DNA of 64,000 nucleotides from positions 64,308 to 128,307 of the forward strand of contig NZ_VRLV01000004.1 in the NCBI RefSeq assembly GCF_009760925.1, written 5' to 3'. The DNA comes from Nonomuraea typhae. GTDB lineage: Bacteria; Actinomycetota; Actinomycetes; Streptosporangiales; Streptosporangiaceae. The notes beneath the pieces were generated by a model. The model ran no database searches and was not told where the DNA came from. It was given only the letters and a program-made list of their open reading frames with translations. Both the position numbers and the translations under genes were made by a program. This document shows, one piece after another, positions 25,568-34,435 of the stretch (within the stretch, counting starts at the first letter, position 1; each line of letters opens with the position of its first letter).

Positions 25568-27277
25568 GTGTCGGCTATTGCGTTCTACCCACCGGCACAA
25601 CGCGCCGCGGGCTCAGACCTTGCCATCTCCATCTCGCCGCTCGGCCTTGTCGAGTTGGCCGACGAAGAATTTGAAGTCCACGGCCCTCGGCTGAACCGGT
25701 ACGCCCTCAACTGGGCCTTCTATCTGGGCCATCACCACGCGTACCGGCGCGAGGCGGGGGAGACCCAGCACACCTCGAACTATGTGCGGGCCCTGACCGA
25801 CTTCGTCGCGAACTTCACCTTCTCCCGCGGCGTCACGTTCTCCTCGGCCAAGCAGTACGCCCACATCGTCCCGGCCCTGCTGAACCGAGTCTGGGAGACC
25901 GACAACGACAAGCCCAAGGTCCTGCGCGAAATGGCGCAGCAAGGCGGCGTGTCCGGCGACTGCTTCGTCAAGGTGGCATACGACCCGGCCTACGTCGACC
26001 CGGCCGGCAACACGCACCCCGGCCGCGTCCGGGTCCTTCCCCTGAACTCCTCGTTCGTGTTCCCCGAGTGGCACCCCCACGACCGGGAGCGCATGATCCG
26101 CTGCAAGATCAAGTACAAGTTCTGGACGACCTCGCAAGAGGGCACCCGCCAGGTCATGACGTACACCGAGATCGTCACCGCCGACCGCATCGAGGAATAC
26201 GTCAACGACGACTTGATCGACAGCCGCGCCAACCCGCTCGGCTGCATCCCGATCGTCCACGTGCCCAACGTCGATGTCTCCGGCTCGCCCTGGGGTCTGG
26301 CCGACTGCCAGGACGTTGTCCCGCTGAACAGGACCTACAACGAGGTCGCCACCCAGGTCGCGGACATCATCGCCTACCACGCCGAGCCGGTCACGATCAT
26401 CACCGGGGCCAAGGCGTCCAACCTCGAAAAGGGCGCCAAGAAAGTCTGGGGCGGCCTGCCCAAGGACGCGAGCGTCTTCAACCTCGAAAACGGCGTCAAC
26501 CTGGCGGGCCCCATGGAGTTCCTGGAACTCCTGAAGCGCACCATGCACGAAATGACCGGCGTCCCCGAGACGGCCCTCGGCCAAATCCAGCCGATCTCCA
26601 ACACCTCCGGCGTGGCCCTGGCCATTCAGTACCAGCCGATGATGAACCGCTACAACGCCAAGAAGGTCAACTACACCGCAGGGCTGCGGCGGATCAACGA
26701 ACTCGTGTTGCGGACGCTTTTCGTCTTCGAGCCGGAAACGCGCTTCTACGACCCGGCCACCGACGGCATCATCCAGGACGACCAGCCGTACATCATCGAC
26801 CCGGCAGACCCCCTGGTGTACCGCACGACCGTCGACTGGCCGCCCCCGCTGCCTGTCGACGCATTGATCAAGCTCAATGAGATTCAGACCAAGATGGCGC
26901 TCGGCTTGGAAAGCAAGCGCGGAGCGCTTAAGGACTTGGGCGTCGAATTCCCCGACGAGAAAATCCAGGAGATTTTCGAGGAATTGGTGCTCGACGCCAA
27001 GGAGCAGGGTGCGCTCGACATGCTAAACGCGCATATTGCCTCTGCTATCGTTCAAATGACTGGGATGAATCCCGATGGTTCGCCTCAGGAAAACTCAACC
27101 CCGCTACAAGGCAGTACTAATTCGGAATCCGCGGGCCCTGTGCCGATGCCACCGGTGAATAAAGAACTCGCCGGGCTCATCGGCTCTCAGGAAAACAACC
27201 TCATCAACGAACTGGTGACACAGGCGTACGGCACCAAATTGCCGCAGCGCCGAAATCCGGACGCAGATGACGCCTAG
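25568..27277 (+). CDS. Portal protein
   Basis: This protein has 569 residues and is of the SPP1 gp6-like portal type. Twelve copies form the ring at one capsid vertex through which DNA enters and leaves. Features: an N-terminal helical part, the clip/stem region around IPIVHVPNVD and DCQDVVPLNRTYNEV, and the common portal signature MTGVPETALG with SGVALAIQYQPMM after it. The C-terminal 100 residues have a lower-GC coding region. The GTG start at 25568 has GAGG at a long spacing. Scaffold follows after 11 bases. Confidence 0.9.
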   Translation: MSAIAFYPPAQRAAGSDLAISISPLGLVELADEEFEVHGPRLNRYALNWAFYLGHHHAYRREAGETQHTSNYVRALTDFVANFTFSRGVTFSSAKQYAHIVPALLNRVWETDNDKPKVLREMAQQGGVSGDCFVKVAYDPAYVDPAGNTHPGRVRVLPLNSSFVFPEWHPHDRERMIRCKIKYKFWTTSQEGTRQVMTYTEIVTADRIEEYVNDDLIDSRANPLGCIPIVHVPNVDVSGSPWGLADCQDVVPLNRTYNEVATQVADIIAYHAEPVTIITGAKASNLEKGAKKVWGGLPKDASVFNLENGVNLAGPMEFLELLKRTMHEMTGVPETALGQIQPISNTSGVALAIQYQPMMNRYNAKKVNYTAGLRRINELVLRTLFVFEPETRFYDPATDGIIQDDQPYIIDPADPLVYRTTVDWPPPLPVDALIKLNEIQTKMALGLESKRGALKDLGVEFPDEKIQEIFEELVLDAKEQGALDMLNAHIASAIVQMTGMNPDGSPQENSTPLQGSTNSESAGPVPMPPVNKELAGLIGSQENNLINELVTQAYGTKLPQRRNPDADDA

Positions 27278-27288
27278 GAGACGAGTTA

Positions 27289-28050
27289 GTGCCCGAGATT
27301 GACCCGACGACCGCTGCACCCGCTACCGCGGCCCCGCCGCCCGCGAGCGGTGACCACTTCACCGCCGCCGACATCGAAAAGGCCCGCGAGCAGGAGAAGG
27401 CCAAGCTGTACGGCCGCATCTCCAAGCAGGACGAGAAGCTGTCCACGCTCCAGGCCCAGCTCGAAGACGTCCTCGCCGAGCGCAAGGCCGCAGCCGAGCA
27501 GGCCACCCAGCTCCAGGCCGAGCGGGAGGACGCCGAACGCAAGGCGCGCGAGGAGGAGATGTCCGTACGGCAGCTCCTCCAGACCAAGGAGCAGGAGTGG
27601 AACGACCGCTTCGCGCAGATCGAGCGCGAGCGGGAAACCGAACGAGCGGCCCTGGAGAAGGACCGCCAGTTCGCCGAGCTCCAGGGCTTCGTGCAGCGCC
27701 GCGTCCGCGAGGAGAGCGAGGCTGGCACCATCGCCCCCGAGCTCGTCGACCTGATCTCCGGCAACACCCCGGATGAGGTCGAAGCCAGCATCACCCTGCT
27801 GCGGGACAAGACCAACAGCATCGTTGCCAACATGCAGGCCGCCACCTCGGCCGTGGCGCCCCCGCCTGCTCCTCGCGGCGTATCCCCGGCGGGCTACGCC
27901 GCTACCGGCCCCCTGGACATGGACTCCGTAACCAAGACGATCACACCCGAAGAGCTCAGGGCCATGCCGATGTCCGAATACGCCAAGCTCCGGCCCGCCT
28001 TGATCGGCCGCGCGGCAGCCCCCAACGCCTCTCACGGCCTCTTCGGTTAA
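27289..28050 (+). CDS. Capsid scaffolding protein
   Basis: This protein has 253 residues, with a Pro/Ala-rich start and a long charged coiled coil (about residues 30-140, many Glu, Lys, Arg, Gln), then a small C-terminal domain rich in Ala/Pro. Position between portal and major capsid protein and the coiled-coil content are typical of scaffolding proteins that guide procapsid assembly. The GTG at 27289 has AGGAG upstream. The major capsid gene follows after 13 bases. Confidence 0.85.
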   Translation: MPEIDPTTAAPATAAPPPASGDHFTAADIEKAREQEKAKLYGRISKQDEKLSTLQAQLEDVLAERKAAAEQATQLQAEREDAERKAREEEMSVRQLLQTKEQEWNDRFAQIERERETERAALEKDRQFAELQGFVQRRVREESEAGTIAPELVDLISGNTPDEVEASITLLRDKTNSIVANMQAATSAVAPPPAPRGVSPAGYAATGPLDMDSVTKTITPEELRAMPMSEYAKLRPALIGRAAAPNASHGLFG

Positions 28051-28063
28051 GGAAACCTAGCAA

Positions 28064-29092
28064 GTGCCCTCTGCAATCACCGGTACCCCCAACCTCGCGA
28101 CCGTCGCTGGCGGTAACGGCACCGTCGCCACGCCCGGGGCGTACTACCAGTCCGGTAGTGGCCTGTCCCCGGCCATCCAGGGCGTCTGGTCGAAGGAGAT
28201 CCTCTTCGCGGCCATGCCGATCCTCCGGTATGAGCAGTTCGCGATCAAGAAGACTGAGCTCGGTGTCACGCCCGGTTTGACGATCAACTTCATGCGCTAC
28301 AACCAGCTCCCGGATGCCAAGCAGCTCACTGAAGGCGTCCGCATGGAGACCTACGCGCTGTCGGCCTCCCAGTACAGCATCACCGTGGCCGAGCACGGCA
28401 TGGCCGTGGCCGTATCCGAGCTCCTGCTCAACGCCAGCTTCGACGACGTGATGGCCTCGGCATCGCGGCTGCTGGGCCGCAACATGGCCCTCTACCTCGA
28501 CTCCCAGGCCCGCGACACCCTGCTCCAGACGCCGAACCTGCTGCTGGGCTACAACAAGCTCTCGGCGCCGTCCGCTCCGGCCACGAGCATCTCCCCGTAC
28601 GACCTCGGCTCCGCCGCGGCCAACCCGGACCTGCTGGCCAAGGGCGGCTACCACTTCACGACCGCCCTGGTGAAGGACGCCGTCGAGAAGCTCGCCACTG
28701 CCAATGTGCCGCGCCTGGGCGAGACCTACGTCGCGTTCGTTCACCCGCACCAGTCCCGCAAGCTCCGGGATGACCCGAGCTGGATCGAGATGACGAAGTA
28801 CGCCTCCCCGGGCAACTTCGCGCTCGGCGAGATCGGCCGCATCGACGACGTCGTCTTCATCGAGACCACTCAGGTCAAGAACCGGGCGCTGACGGTCGGC
28901 GCGGACACCGCCCAGACCTATTCCTCGACGATCATCGGGGACAATGCGTTCGGCCATGCGATCAGCCTGCCCGTCGAGCTCCGCGACGGCGGCGTGCTCG
29001 ACCACGGCCGCGAGCATTCCATCGCATGGTACTCGATCTGGGGCCTCGGCCTGATCACCAAGGAAGCCGTCATCGAGCTTCGCACCAACTAA
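28064..29092 (+). CDS. Major capsid protein (HK97 fold expected)
   Basis: This protein has 342 residues and forms the icosahedral shell. Sequence features fit phage major capsid proteins: a Gly-rich N-arm, IQGVWSKEILFAAMPILRYE, a long spine-helix region (MASASRLLGRNMALYLD), and a late AFVHPHQSRKLRDDPSW loop seen in P22/HK97-like coat proteins. The GTG start follows GGAAACC. A 12-bp hairpin after the gene may set the level of downstream transcripts. Confidence 0.88.
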   Translation: MPSAITGTPNLATVAGGNGTVATPGAYYQSGSGLSPAIQGVWSKEILFAAMPILRYEQFAIKKTELGVTPGLTINFMRYNQLPDAKQLTEGVRMETYALSASQYSITVAEHGMAVAVSELLLNASFDDVMASASRLLGRNMALYLDSQARDTLLQTPNLLLGYNKLSAPSAPATSISPYDLGSAAANPDLLAKGGYHFTTALVKDAVEKLATANVPRLGETYVAFVHPHQSRKLRDDPSWIEMTKYASPGNFALGEIGRIDDVVFIETTQVKNRALTVGADTAQTYSSTIIGDNAFGHAISLPVELRDGGVLDHGREHSIAWYSIWGLGLITKEAVIELRTN

Positions 29093-29100
29093 TGCCGGAC

Positions 29101-29132
29101 CGCTCGGGCGCCCCTCGCCTGGCGTCCGAGCG
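29101..29132 (+). terminator. Hairpin after major capsid gene
   Basis: CGCTCGGGCGCC (29101-29112) pairs with GGCGTCCGAGCG (29121-29132), 12 pairs with one G-U, loop of 8. There is no T-tract, so it is probably a partial terminator or an mRNA-stabilising end. Confidence 0.6.
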
Positions 29133-29176
29133 ATCTGGGTGTCGTCATCCCCCAATGCAATCGGAGCTATTTCATC

Positions 29177-29503
29177 GTGGCTGTAAGTCGCAAGTCACCC
29201 ACCGATCTGACCGGCCGCAAGGCTGCCGAACTGGCCGAGGAACGCGCCGAGGAGCTCAAGGCCCGGGCCGGTGAAATCACCACCCTGACCGGGATCCCTC
29301 AGGAGGTCGACGACGAGGAGATCGTCGTGGCCGATGCGGTCGAGGTCGACGTGCCCACGCGCAAGATCCGGGTCCTGGAGGACCTGGAGGACATCTGCGT
29401 TGGTGTCGGCACCAGCTACACCTTCCTGCGCGGAAAGACCTACACCGTCCCGGCCCACGTGGCAGCCCACCTGGAGGAGAAGGGCTACACGTGGCTCAAC
29501 TGA
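29177..29503 (+). CDS. Head-tail connector/hypothetical protein
   Basis: This protein has 108 residues. The N-terminal half is charged and helical (KAAELAEERAEELKARAGE), the C-terminal half is beta-rich (TSYTFLRGKTYTVPAHVAAH). Position directly after the capsid gene suggests a head completion or decoration protein. It overlaps the next gene by 13 bases. No confident family. Confidence 0.65.
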   Translation: MAVSRKSPTDLTGRKAAELAEERAEELKARAGEITTLTGIPQEVDDEEIVVADAVEVDVPTRKIRVLEDLEDICVGVGTSYTFLRGKTYTVPAHVAAHLEEKGYTWLN

Positions 29504-29736
29504 TCGCCGAGGTCGGCAAGCTCTACCGGCTGGTCGACGACTTCGGGGTCGGGCCGGGCTCGCTCCCGGCTGGCGCCGAAGTGGTGGTGACCGGCATTTA
29601 CCCCCCAGGCACGCCCGGCATCGGCCTGTCGGAGGAGGACACCGTCCTGGCCGACTACACCAGGGCCGATGACTCGGTGCAGACCATCGCGGTGGGCGTC
29701 ACTGAGTTCGAGCAGCGTTTCGTGGCGGTGAGCTGA
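29491..29736 (+). CDS. Small head-tail protein
   Basis: This protein has 81 residues and looks beta-rich (GSLPAGAEVVVTGIYPPGTP), suggesting an SH3-like barrel of the kind found in neck or stopper proteins. The GTG start at 29491 overlaps the previous gene; the stop overlaps the next ATG (TGATG). Confidence 0.65.
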   Translation: MAQLIAEVGKLYRLVDDFGVGPGSLPAGAEVVVTGIYPPGTPGIGLSEEDTVLADYTRADDSVQTIAVGVTEFEQRFVAVS

Positions 29737-30155
29737 TGCCCGGCGGACCCACGGCGCTCGGCGCGCAACTCCAGCTCGACTACATCACCGGACGGGCACT
29801 CGGCTACACGGCTGCGCGCAACGTCTACCTGGCCCTGCTGACCTCCGCGCCGCTGGACAACGCGGGCCTGTCCTCACTGCCGGAGGTGACGACCGCAGGC
29901 TACTCGCGTCAGCAGATCACCTGGACCCCGGCGACACTGGCCAAGCCCTCCCAGTCGAGCAACGCGGGCGTGGTCACCTTCGGCCCGGTCTCGGCGGACA
30001 TGTCGACCCCGGTGACGCACGCAGCGCTGGTCACCCCCCAGGTGGGCACCACGGGCGACGTGCTCTACACCTGGGCGCTGGATGTGAGCCAGCAGGCTGT
30101 CAACGGACAGGCGCTGCAAATCGCCATCGGCAAGCTGACCATGTCGCAGTCCTAG
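29736..30155 (+). CDS. Phage structural protein, tail/fibre-associated type
   Basis: This protein has 139 residues and resembles a class of small actinophage structural proteins with VYLALLTSAP near residue 30 and TTAGYSRQQITWTPA, ending in a conserved short beta-domain. Such proteins lie near capsid or tail genes, and their exact role is unknown. It is the last gene before a bidirectional terminator. Confidence 0.65.
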   Translation: MPGGPTALGAQLQLDYITGRALGYTAARNVYLALLTSAPLDNAGLSSLPEVTTAGYSRQQITWTPATLAKPSQSSNAGVVTFGPVSADMSTPVTHAALVTPQVGTTGDVLYTWALDVSQQAVNGQALQIAIGKLTMSQS

Positions 30156-30179
30156 CTCCGGCGTCGCTACCCGGGGATG

Positions 30180-30218
30180 CCAAGACCCCCGAGCCCATGG
30201 CCGGCTCGGGGGTCTTGG
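30180..30218. terminator. Strong bidirectional terminator
   Basis: A perfect 16-bp stem, CCAAGACCCCCGAGCC (30180-30195) with its complement (30203-30218), and a 7-base loop. It lies between the convergent ends of the structural gene and the minus-strand membrane gene, and would stop both. Confidence 0.9.
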
Positions 30219-30232
30219 CTCAGTGACGCAGC

Positions 30233-30673
30233 TCAACGCCAAGTGTCCGGTCGGCGCCACACGTCATAGAAGACGAAGCGGACGATGCTCCAGCCGTGCC
30301 GGATGATCAGGAACGCCGCACCGCCGAGCAGCGCGACGCCGAAGGCGGGCGCCAGGATGCGCTCGACGATCCACTCCCCGGTATCGCGCAGGGCCACCAT
30401 CAGCAAGATGAGCACCACCCCGATGGCACCGGCCGCGCCCAGGCGCAGCCGCCAGATCCGGGAGGCGTCCATGTAAGGCGCCATGCGCTGCTCGAGCGGC
30501 TTGGGGAACATCACCGGCGTCCCGTCAGCGTGGCGCAGGACCTCGCCGGTCTCGGGGTCGGTGACGGGGATGAACTCCGGATTGCGGGCGGCGTCGTGGA
30601 GGGTCTGCCAGCGGGCGAGGTCTTCGGGGTCGCCGCCGGAGGGATAGGTGTAAGGGTCGTAGCGCTTGTCCAC
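30233..30673 (-). CDS. Reverse-strand two-TM protein (moron) in the structural operon
   Basis: This protein has 146 residues and is the only convincing minus-strand gene of the prophage part. The N-terminal 70 residues are soluble and polar (DPYTYPSGGDPEDLARWQTL); two hydrophobic segments follow (LGAAGAIGVVLILLMVALR and ILAPAFGVALLGGAAFLII), with a basic tail. No family is recognised. A separate promoter, the opposite direction and a strong terminator at its end are the hallmarks of a moron, an accessory gene expressed from the prophage. Small membrane morons often block superinfection; that role here is inference. GTG start at 30673. Confidence 0.72.
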   Translation of the reverse strand: MDKRYDPYTYPSGGDPEDLARWQTLHDAARNPEFIPVTDPETGEVLRHADGTPVMFPKPLEQRMAPYMDASRIWRLRLGAAGAIGVVLILLMVALRDTGEWIVERILAPAFGVALLGGAAFLIIRHGWSIVRFVFYDVWRRPDTWR

Positions 30674-30766
30674 GTGGTCTCTTTCTCGTGCGCCCGTTGA
30701 TCGCGGATCTTAGCCGTACGAACTAGCCGATACCAGTTTGAACACCCCGAATCGGAAGATAGGTGC
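30674..30766. promoter_or_regulatory. Divergent promoter region between moron and neck gene
   Basis: On the minus strand, TTCAAA (30742-30737), 18 bases, TACGGC (30718-30713) fits a promoter for the membrane gene and resembles the phage late layout (18-base gap, TAC at -10). A second -10 option is TAAGAT. On the plus strand, TTGAAC (30738-30743), 16 bases, TAGGTG (30760-30765) could serve the neck gene as a leaderless start, but this is weak. Confidence 0.4.
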
Positions 30767-31567
30767 ATGGCAGAGATCGGCGTGCTGGTGTCGCGCGTGC
30801 GCAAGGCCCTGGGCGATCCCGGCTACCCGTTGCGTGTCGTCCTGGACACACCCGGAAGCGCCTTCGACATCGGCCACCGCTACCTCACGGGCGTGATCGT
30901 GTCGCTGGTGACCGGCTCTCAGGTGAGCGACCTGCCCGCCAGCGCCTACACCCTCGATAGCGCGGCCGGGGCACTGGATCTGCACGAGGAACTGAGGCCC
31001 GGATCGTCCCTGCTGGTGACCGGCACGGCGCACACCCTGTTCACCGATGCGGAGATCACTGAGTTCGTGCAGGACGCCGCACGCCAGCACTGCCACGAGC
31101 GGGAGATCACGGTCCGCAAGAGGAACGCCAACGGGTTCATCTACTACGAGGAGACGCCGCTCACCCTGGCCACACTCCCCGCGGTGGAAGAAGAACCGCT
31201 GGCGATCCTGGCCACCATCGAGGCGCTGTGGGCGATGGCCACCGATGCCGCCTCCGACGTGGACGTGTGGACTGCCGAGGGAACGCACCTGTCGCGAGCC
31301 CAGCGCTACCAGCAGTTGATGGGCCATATCGAGTCGTTGCAGGCGCGCTACGAGAAGCTGTGCCAGCAACTCAACATCGGCCTGTACCGCATCGAGGTCT
31401 CCACCCTGCGGCGCGTCTCGCGCCTGACCGGCCGCCTGGTCCCCGTCTTCGCCAGCCGGGAGTACGACGACTACCAGCCACCCCGCCGGCTGCTGCCGCC
31501 CATCGACGCCCCGCACGAGGACGAGTCCGGCCTGCCCTCGCCCATCTGGGGCGGGTACGGCGCATGA
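30767..31567 (+). CDS. Neck/head-tail connector protein
   Basis: This protein has 266 residues. A beta-rich N-terminal part (SALTGVIVSLVTGSQ-like, YTLDSAAGALDLHE) is followed by helical segments (EITEFVQDAARQHCHEREIT, RYQQLMGHIESLQARYEKLC). Position between capsid and sheath genes indicates a head completion or neck protein. It overlaps the next gene (ATGATG). No family named with confidence. Confidence 0.65.
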   Translation: MAEIGVLVSRVRKALGDPGYPLRVVLDTPGSAFDIGHRYLTGVIVSLVTGSQVSDLPASAYTLDSAAGALDLHEELRPGSSLLVTGTAHTLFTDAEITEFVQDAARQHCHEREITVRKRNANGFIYYEETPLTLATLPAVEEEPLAILATIEALWAMATDAASDVDVWTAEGTHLSRAQRYQQLMGHIESLQARYEKLCQQLNIGLYRIEVSTLRRVSRLTGRLVPVFASREYDDYQPPRRLLPPIDAPHEDESGLPSPIWGGYGA

Positions 31568-32091
31568 TGGCCCGCCTGGACTTCAAGAAGGGCCGCTTCG
31601 ACCCGGCCTACGAATCCGGCGAGATCGACGGCGCCCTGGACGGCTTCCAGCGCATCTACGGCCAGGACGTCGACTACTACCGCTTCACCCGCGAGCTGTC
31701 GCAGTTCCACGACACCTACGGCGAGTCGACCGGCGCCGGGCGCGTGTTCGCCGAGCCGTTCCCGCTGCGCGCCCTCAGCGTGGTGCGCGAAGAGGGTAGC
31801 GCGGAGCAGCGGCAAGCGGGCCTGACCTGGACCGACAGCCTGCACCTGTCGGCAGGGTTCGCGCAGATGCAACGCGCCGGGTTCACCCGCATCGACATCG
31901 AACACGGGCGCTACCTGCGCGACCGGCTCGTCTACGACACCCGCGTCTTCCGCGTGACCAGCATCCGCGTCCTCGGCCAGCTCCGCACCCGCGACGTCAT
32001 CGTCGGCATCGACGCCGTGCAAATGAAAAAGGAAGACCTGTACGGCGACCCGCAATTCTCGAATTGGTGGAACTCTCAGTCCGGCGCGTAA
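31564..32091 (+). CDS. Neck/tail connector protein
   Basis: This protein has 175 residues, starting MMARLDFKKGRFDPAYESGE, with a mid-region of beta strands (RIDIEHGRYLRDRLVYDTRVFRV-like, given in part). It probably forms part of the head-tail joint like neck proteins of other myoviruses. The ATG at 31564 overlaps the previous stop. A late promoter follows its end. Confidence 0.65.
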   Translation: MMARLDFKKGRFDPAYESGEIDGALDGFQRIYGQDVDYYRFTRELSQFHDTYGESTGAGRVFAEPFPLRALSVVREEGSAEQRQAGLTWTDSLHLSAGFAQMQRAGFTRIDIEHGRYLRDRLVYDTRVFRVTSIRVLGQLRTRDVIVGIDAVQMKKEDLYGDPQFSNWWNSQSGA

Positions 32092-32106
32092 CAGGTAAAG
32101 CCCGGC

Positions 32107-32138
32107 ATTAACTTTTCTCCAGGCCGCACTTTTACCCT
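32107..32138 (+). promoter_or_regulatory. Late promoter P4 (before neck/sheath genes)
   Basis: ATTAACTT (32107-32114), 18 bases, TACCCT (32133-32138). The -35 is a variant with one inserted-looking A, but the spacing and -10 are identical to P1. A TAAATGG/CCATTTA inverted repeat (32138-32164) begins at the last base of the -10. Confidence 0.62.
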
Positions 32139-32187
32139 AAATGGTGACGATTGTTTTCCATTTAACGGGTAATGGGTGGCGGGCTGA

Positions 32188-32823
32188 ATGCCGTGGATTC
32201 TGAATGAGGACACTGCGCTGAAGCGCAAGCTGTCCGCGCTTTCAGTACCCACCGCAGGCGGGCGGCTGGAGGTTCCGGCGCGCTTTTCCACCCCCGAGCC
32301 CGAGTCGGCCGACATGACCTACCCGGTCATCGTGCTGACCCGCCAGGCGATCACCCGTGCCGAAGGCCGCCAGCACCACGGCTTCATGCGCCTGCCCTAC
32401 CGCCTGGAAGACGTCCCCGAACGCCCGACAGGCGCGACCTGGGACTACTACAGCCACGACCACCCCATCCCGTACGACCTGGACTACCAGATCCAGGTCC
32501 TGGCCCGCAGCCAGGCGCACCTGGTGGAACTGGCCGCGCGCCTGGCCAAGAGCGACCGGCTTCCCCACCAGGGCGGGTTCCTGGAGATCCCCGAAAACAG
32601 GGTCCTTGTGAGCCTGGACGTCCTGGGCGGCCCGGAATTCGCCGAGCTCGTCGACGCCAATGGAAAACGTCTCTTCTCCGCCTCGTACCTGGTGCGCGTC
32701 GCATCTGAATTCTTCCCCGGCGAACTCACCAAATACCTGCGCGTCGAGTCCATCACCCAGTCGGTCGTGCCGCTTGAGGTCGACCAGGTTTCCAACGATT
32801 TCGCGTGGCCGGACAACGGCTGA
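32188..32823 (+). CDS. Tail completion/terminator protein candidate
   Basis: This protein has 211 residues. It lies directly before the sheath gene, where myoviruses encode the tail terminator (T4 gp15-like). It has alternating strands and helices (YDLDYQIQVLARSQAHLVEL, GGPEFAELVDANGK), a composition fitting a ring-forming terminator. The ATG at 32188 follows GGTGGCGGG. The assignment rests mainly on position. Confidence 0.65.
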   Translation: MPWILNEDTALKRKLSALSVPTAGGRLEVPARFSTPEPESADMTYPVIVLTRQAITRAEGRQHHGFMRLPYRLEDVPERPTGATWDYYSHDHPIPYDLDYQIQVLARSQAHLVELAARLAKSDRLPHQGGFLEIPENRVLVSLDVLGGPEFAELVDANGKRLFSASYLVRVASEFFPGELTKYLRVESITQSVVPLEVDQVSNDFAWPDNG

Positions 32824-32837
32824 CCAAGGAGATATGA

Positions 32838-34388
32838 GTGGCGAATTACCTCACGCCAGGGGTCTATGTCGAGGAAAACCTCGCGCCCCCGGGCCTGGGC
32901 GACGGATCAGCCTCACGCGCGGTGGCCGCGTTCGTCGGCATCGCGCCCAAGGGCCCGACCCTGCCGACCCGCGTCCGCTCCTGGGCCCAGTACGTCAACC
33001 TGTTCGGCGGGTTCACCGGCCCCACGAGCTGGCTGCCGTACGCGGTCTACCTCTACTTCGCCAACGGCGGCACCTCATGCTTCATCGCCAGGGCCACCCG
33101 GGCGGACGCCGTTGCGGCCACGGCCACCCTGATGGACTCCACCAAGGCCCAGGACCAGGGACCCAAGCCCGCCTTCAAGGTCACCGCGCTGGCCGAGGGC
33201 GTGTGGGGCAACGCCACCAGCATCAAGATCGTGCCCACCGGGGCGCCGTCGGGCCGCTTCGACCTGATCGTGCTCGACGACGGCCGCGAGTCCGAGCGGT
33301 TCACCGACCTGTCCAGCGACCCCGGTGACTCCCGCTACGTCATCTCGATCGTCAACAGCCCCTACTCCGGCAGCATCTACCTCCGGCTGGCCAACCAGAA
33401 GGTCAACACCGAGGGGTATCAGTACAACCCGGCCACCGACGTGGTCCCGGCCCAGACCCTCGTCCTCAACGGCGGCTCGGAGGGCGTGCAGGCGTACGAT
33501 CTGGCCGAGGCTGCCAAGTCCCTCCAGGACGTCCCGGCGATCAACTTTGACCTCAACCTGCCCGGCGTCTCCCAGGTGGCGGTGCTCAACCCGATCATCG
33601 ACTGGGCCGCCTCCACCGGACGGGTCTTCGTCGTCATCGACGGACCCAGGGCCGCCGAGGGTTCCACCTCCGCCCAGGTCATGGCCGGGTACCTGTCCAT
33701 GGTCAACGCCGCCACCCCGCTGGTCGCCTCCTCCTACGCGGCCATCTACGGCCCGTGGATCATGACCAGCGACCCGAGCTCCACCCTGTACGGCGCGGTG
33801 CGGCTGCTCCCGCCAGGCGGCGCGATGCTCGGCCAGATGGCCAAGACCGACGTCGAACGGCACGTCGCCAAGGCCCCCGCTGGCATCCCCACCACCTTGG
33901 CCGCGGTCGTGGCAGCCGAGGCCCGCTTCACCGAGGGCGAGCTGGACACGCTGGCAGACGCCCACATCAACGTCGTGCGCCTGATCCCCGGCTACGGCCA
34001 CTGCATCATGGGCGCCCGCACGCTCAAGCGCGAACTGCCCGACCGCTACGTCCCGGTCCGCAGGACGCTGATCATGCTGCGCAAGACGCTGGCCGACACC
34101 AGCCGTTTCGCCGTCTTCGAGCCCAACGGGCCCGACCTGTGGGAGCGGGTACGCCTGGTCCTCACCAAGTACCTGTCCGGCCTGCTCAAGGCAGGCGTGC
34201 TGGCAGGTCAGAGCGAGTCCGAAGCCTTCTTCGTGCGCTGCGACCAGGACAACAACCCGCAGTCCCAGATCAACGCCGGGCGCCTCAACATCGACATCGG
34301 CGTCGCCCTGCGCTACCCGGCGGAATTCGTGATCATCCGGCTCGGCCAGCACCACGGCGGCACCGACTCGGCCGAAGACAACCTCTGA
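32838..34388 (+). CDS. Contractile tail sheath protein
   Basis: This protein has 516 residues and forms the outer sheath that contracts to drive the tube through the envelope. It starts NYLTPGVYVEENLAPPGLG, the classic sheath N-terminus, has AAFVGIAPKGP next, then an inserted domain, and the conserved C-terminal domain with RRTLIMLRKTLADTSRFAVFEPN (given in part) and NNPQSQINAGRLNIDIGVAL. The GTG start has AAGGAG upstream at good spacing. Confidence 0.95.
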   Translation: MANYLTPGVYVEENLAPPGLGDGSASRAVAAFVGIAPKGPTLPTRVRSWAQYVNLFGGFTGPTSWLPYAVYLYFANGGTSCFIARATRADAVAATATLMDSTKAQDQGPKPAFKVTALAEGVWGNATSIKIVPTGAPSGRFDLIVLDDGRESERFTDLSSDPGDSRYVISIVNSPYSGSIYLRLANQKVNTEGYQYNPATDVVPAQTLVLNGGSEGVQAYDLAEAAKSLQDVPAINFDLNLPGVSQVAVLNPIIDWAASTGRVFVVIDGPRAAEGSTSAQVMAGYLSMVNAATPLVASSYAAIYGPWIMTSDPSSTLYGAVRLLPPGGAMLGQMAKTDVERHVAKAPAGIPTTLAAVVAAEARFTEGELDTLADAHINVVRLIPGYGHCIMGARTLKRELPDRYVPVRRTLIMLRKTLADTSRFAVFEPNGPDLWERVRLVLTKYLSGLLKAGVLAGQSESEAFFVRCDQDNNPQSQINAGRLNIDIGVALRYPAEFVIIRLGQHHGGTDSAEDNL

Positions 34389-34435
34389 TCCCTCCGCTCC
34401 CCGAACTCCCCCTTTCCCCCTTCGGAGGCTTTGTC

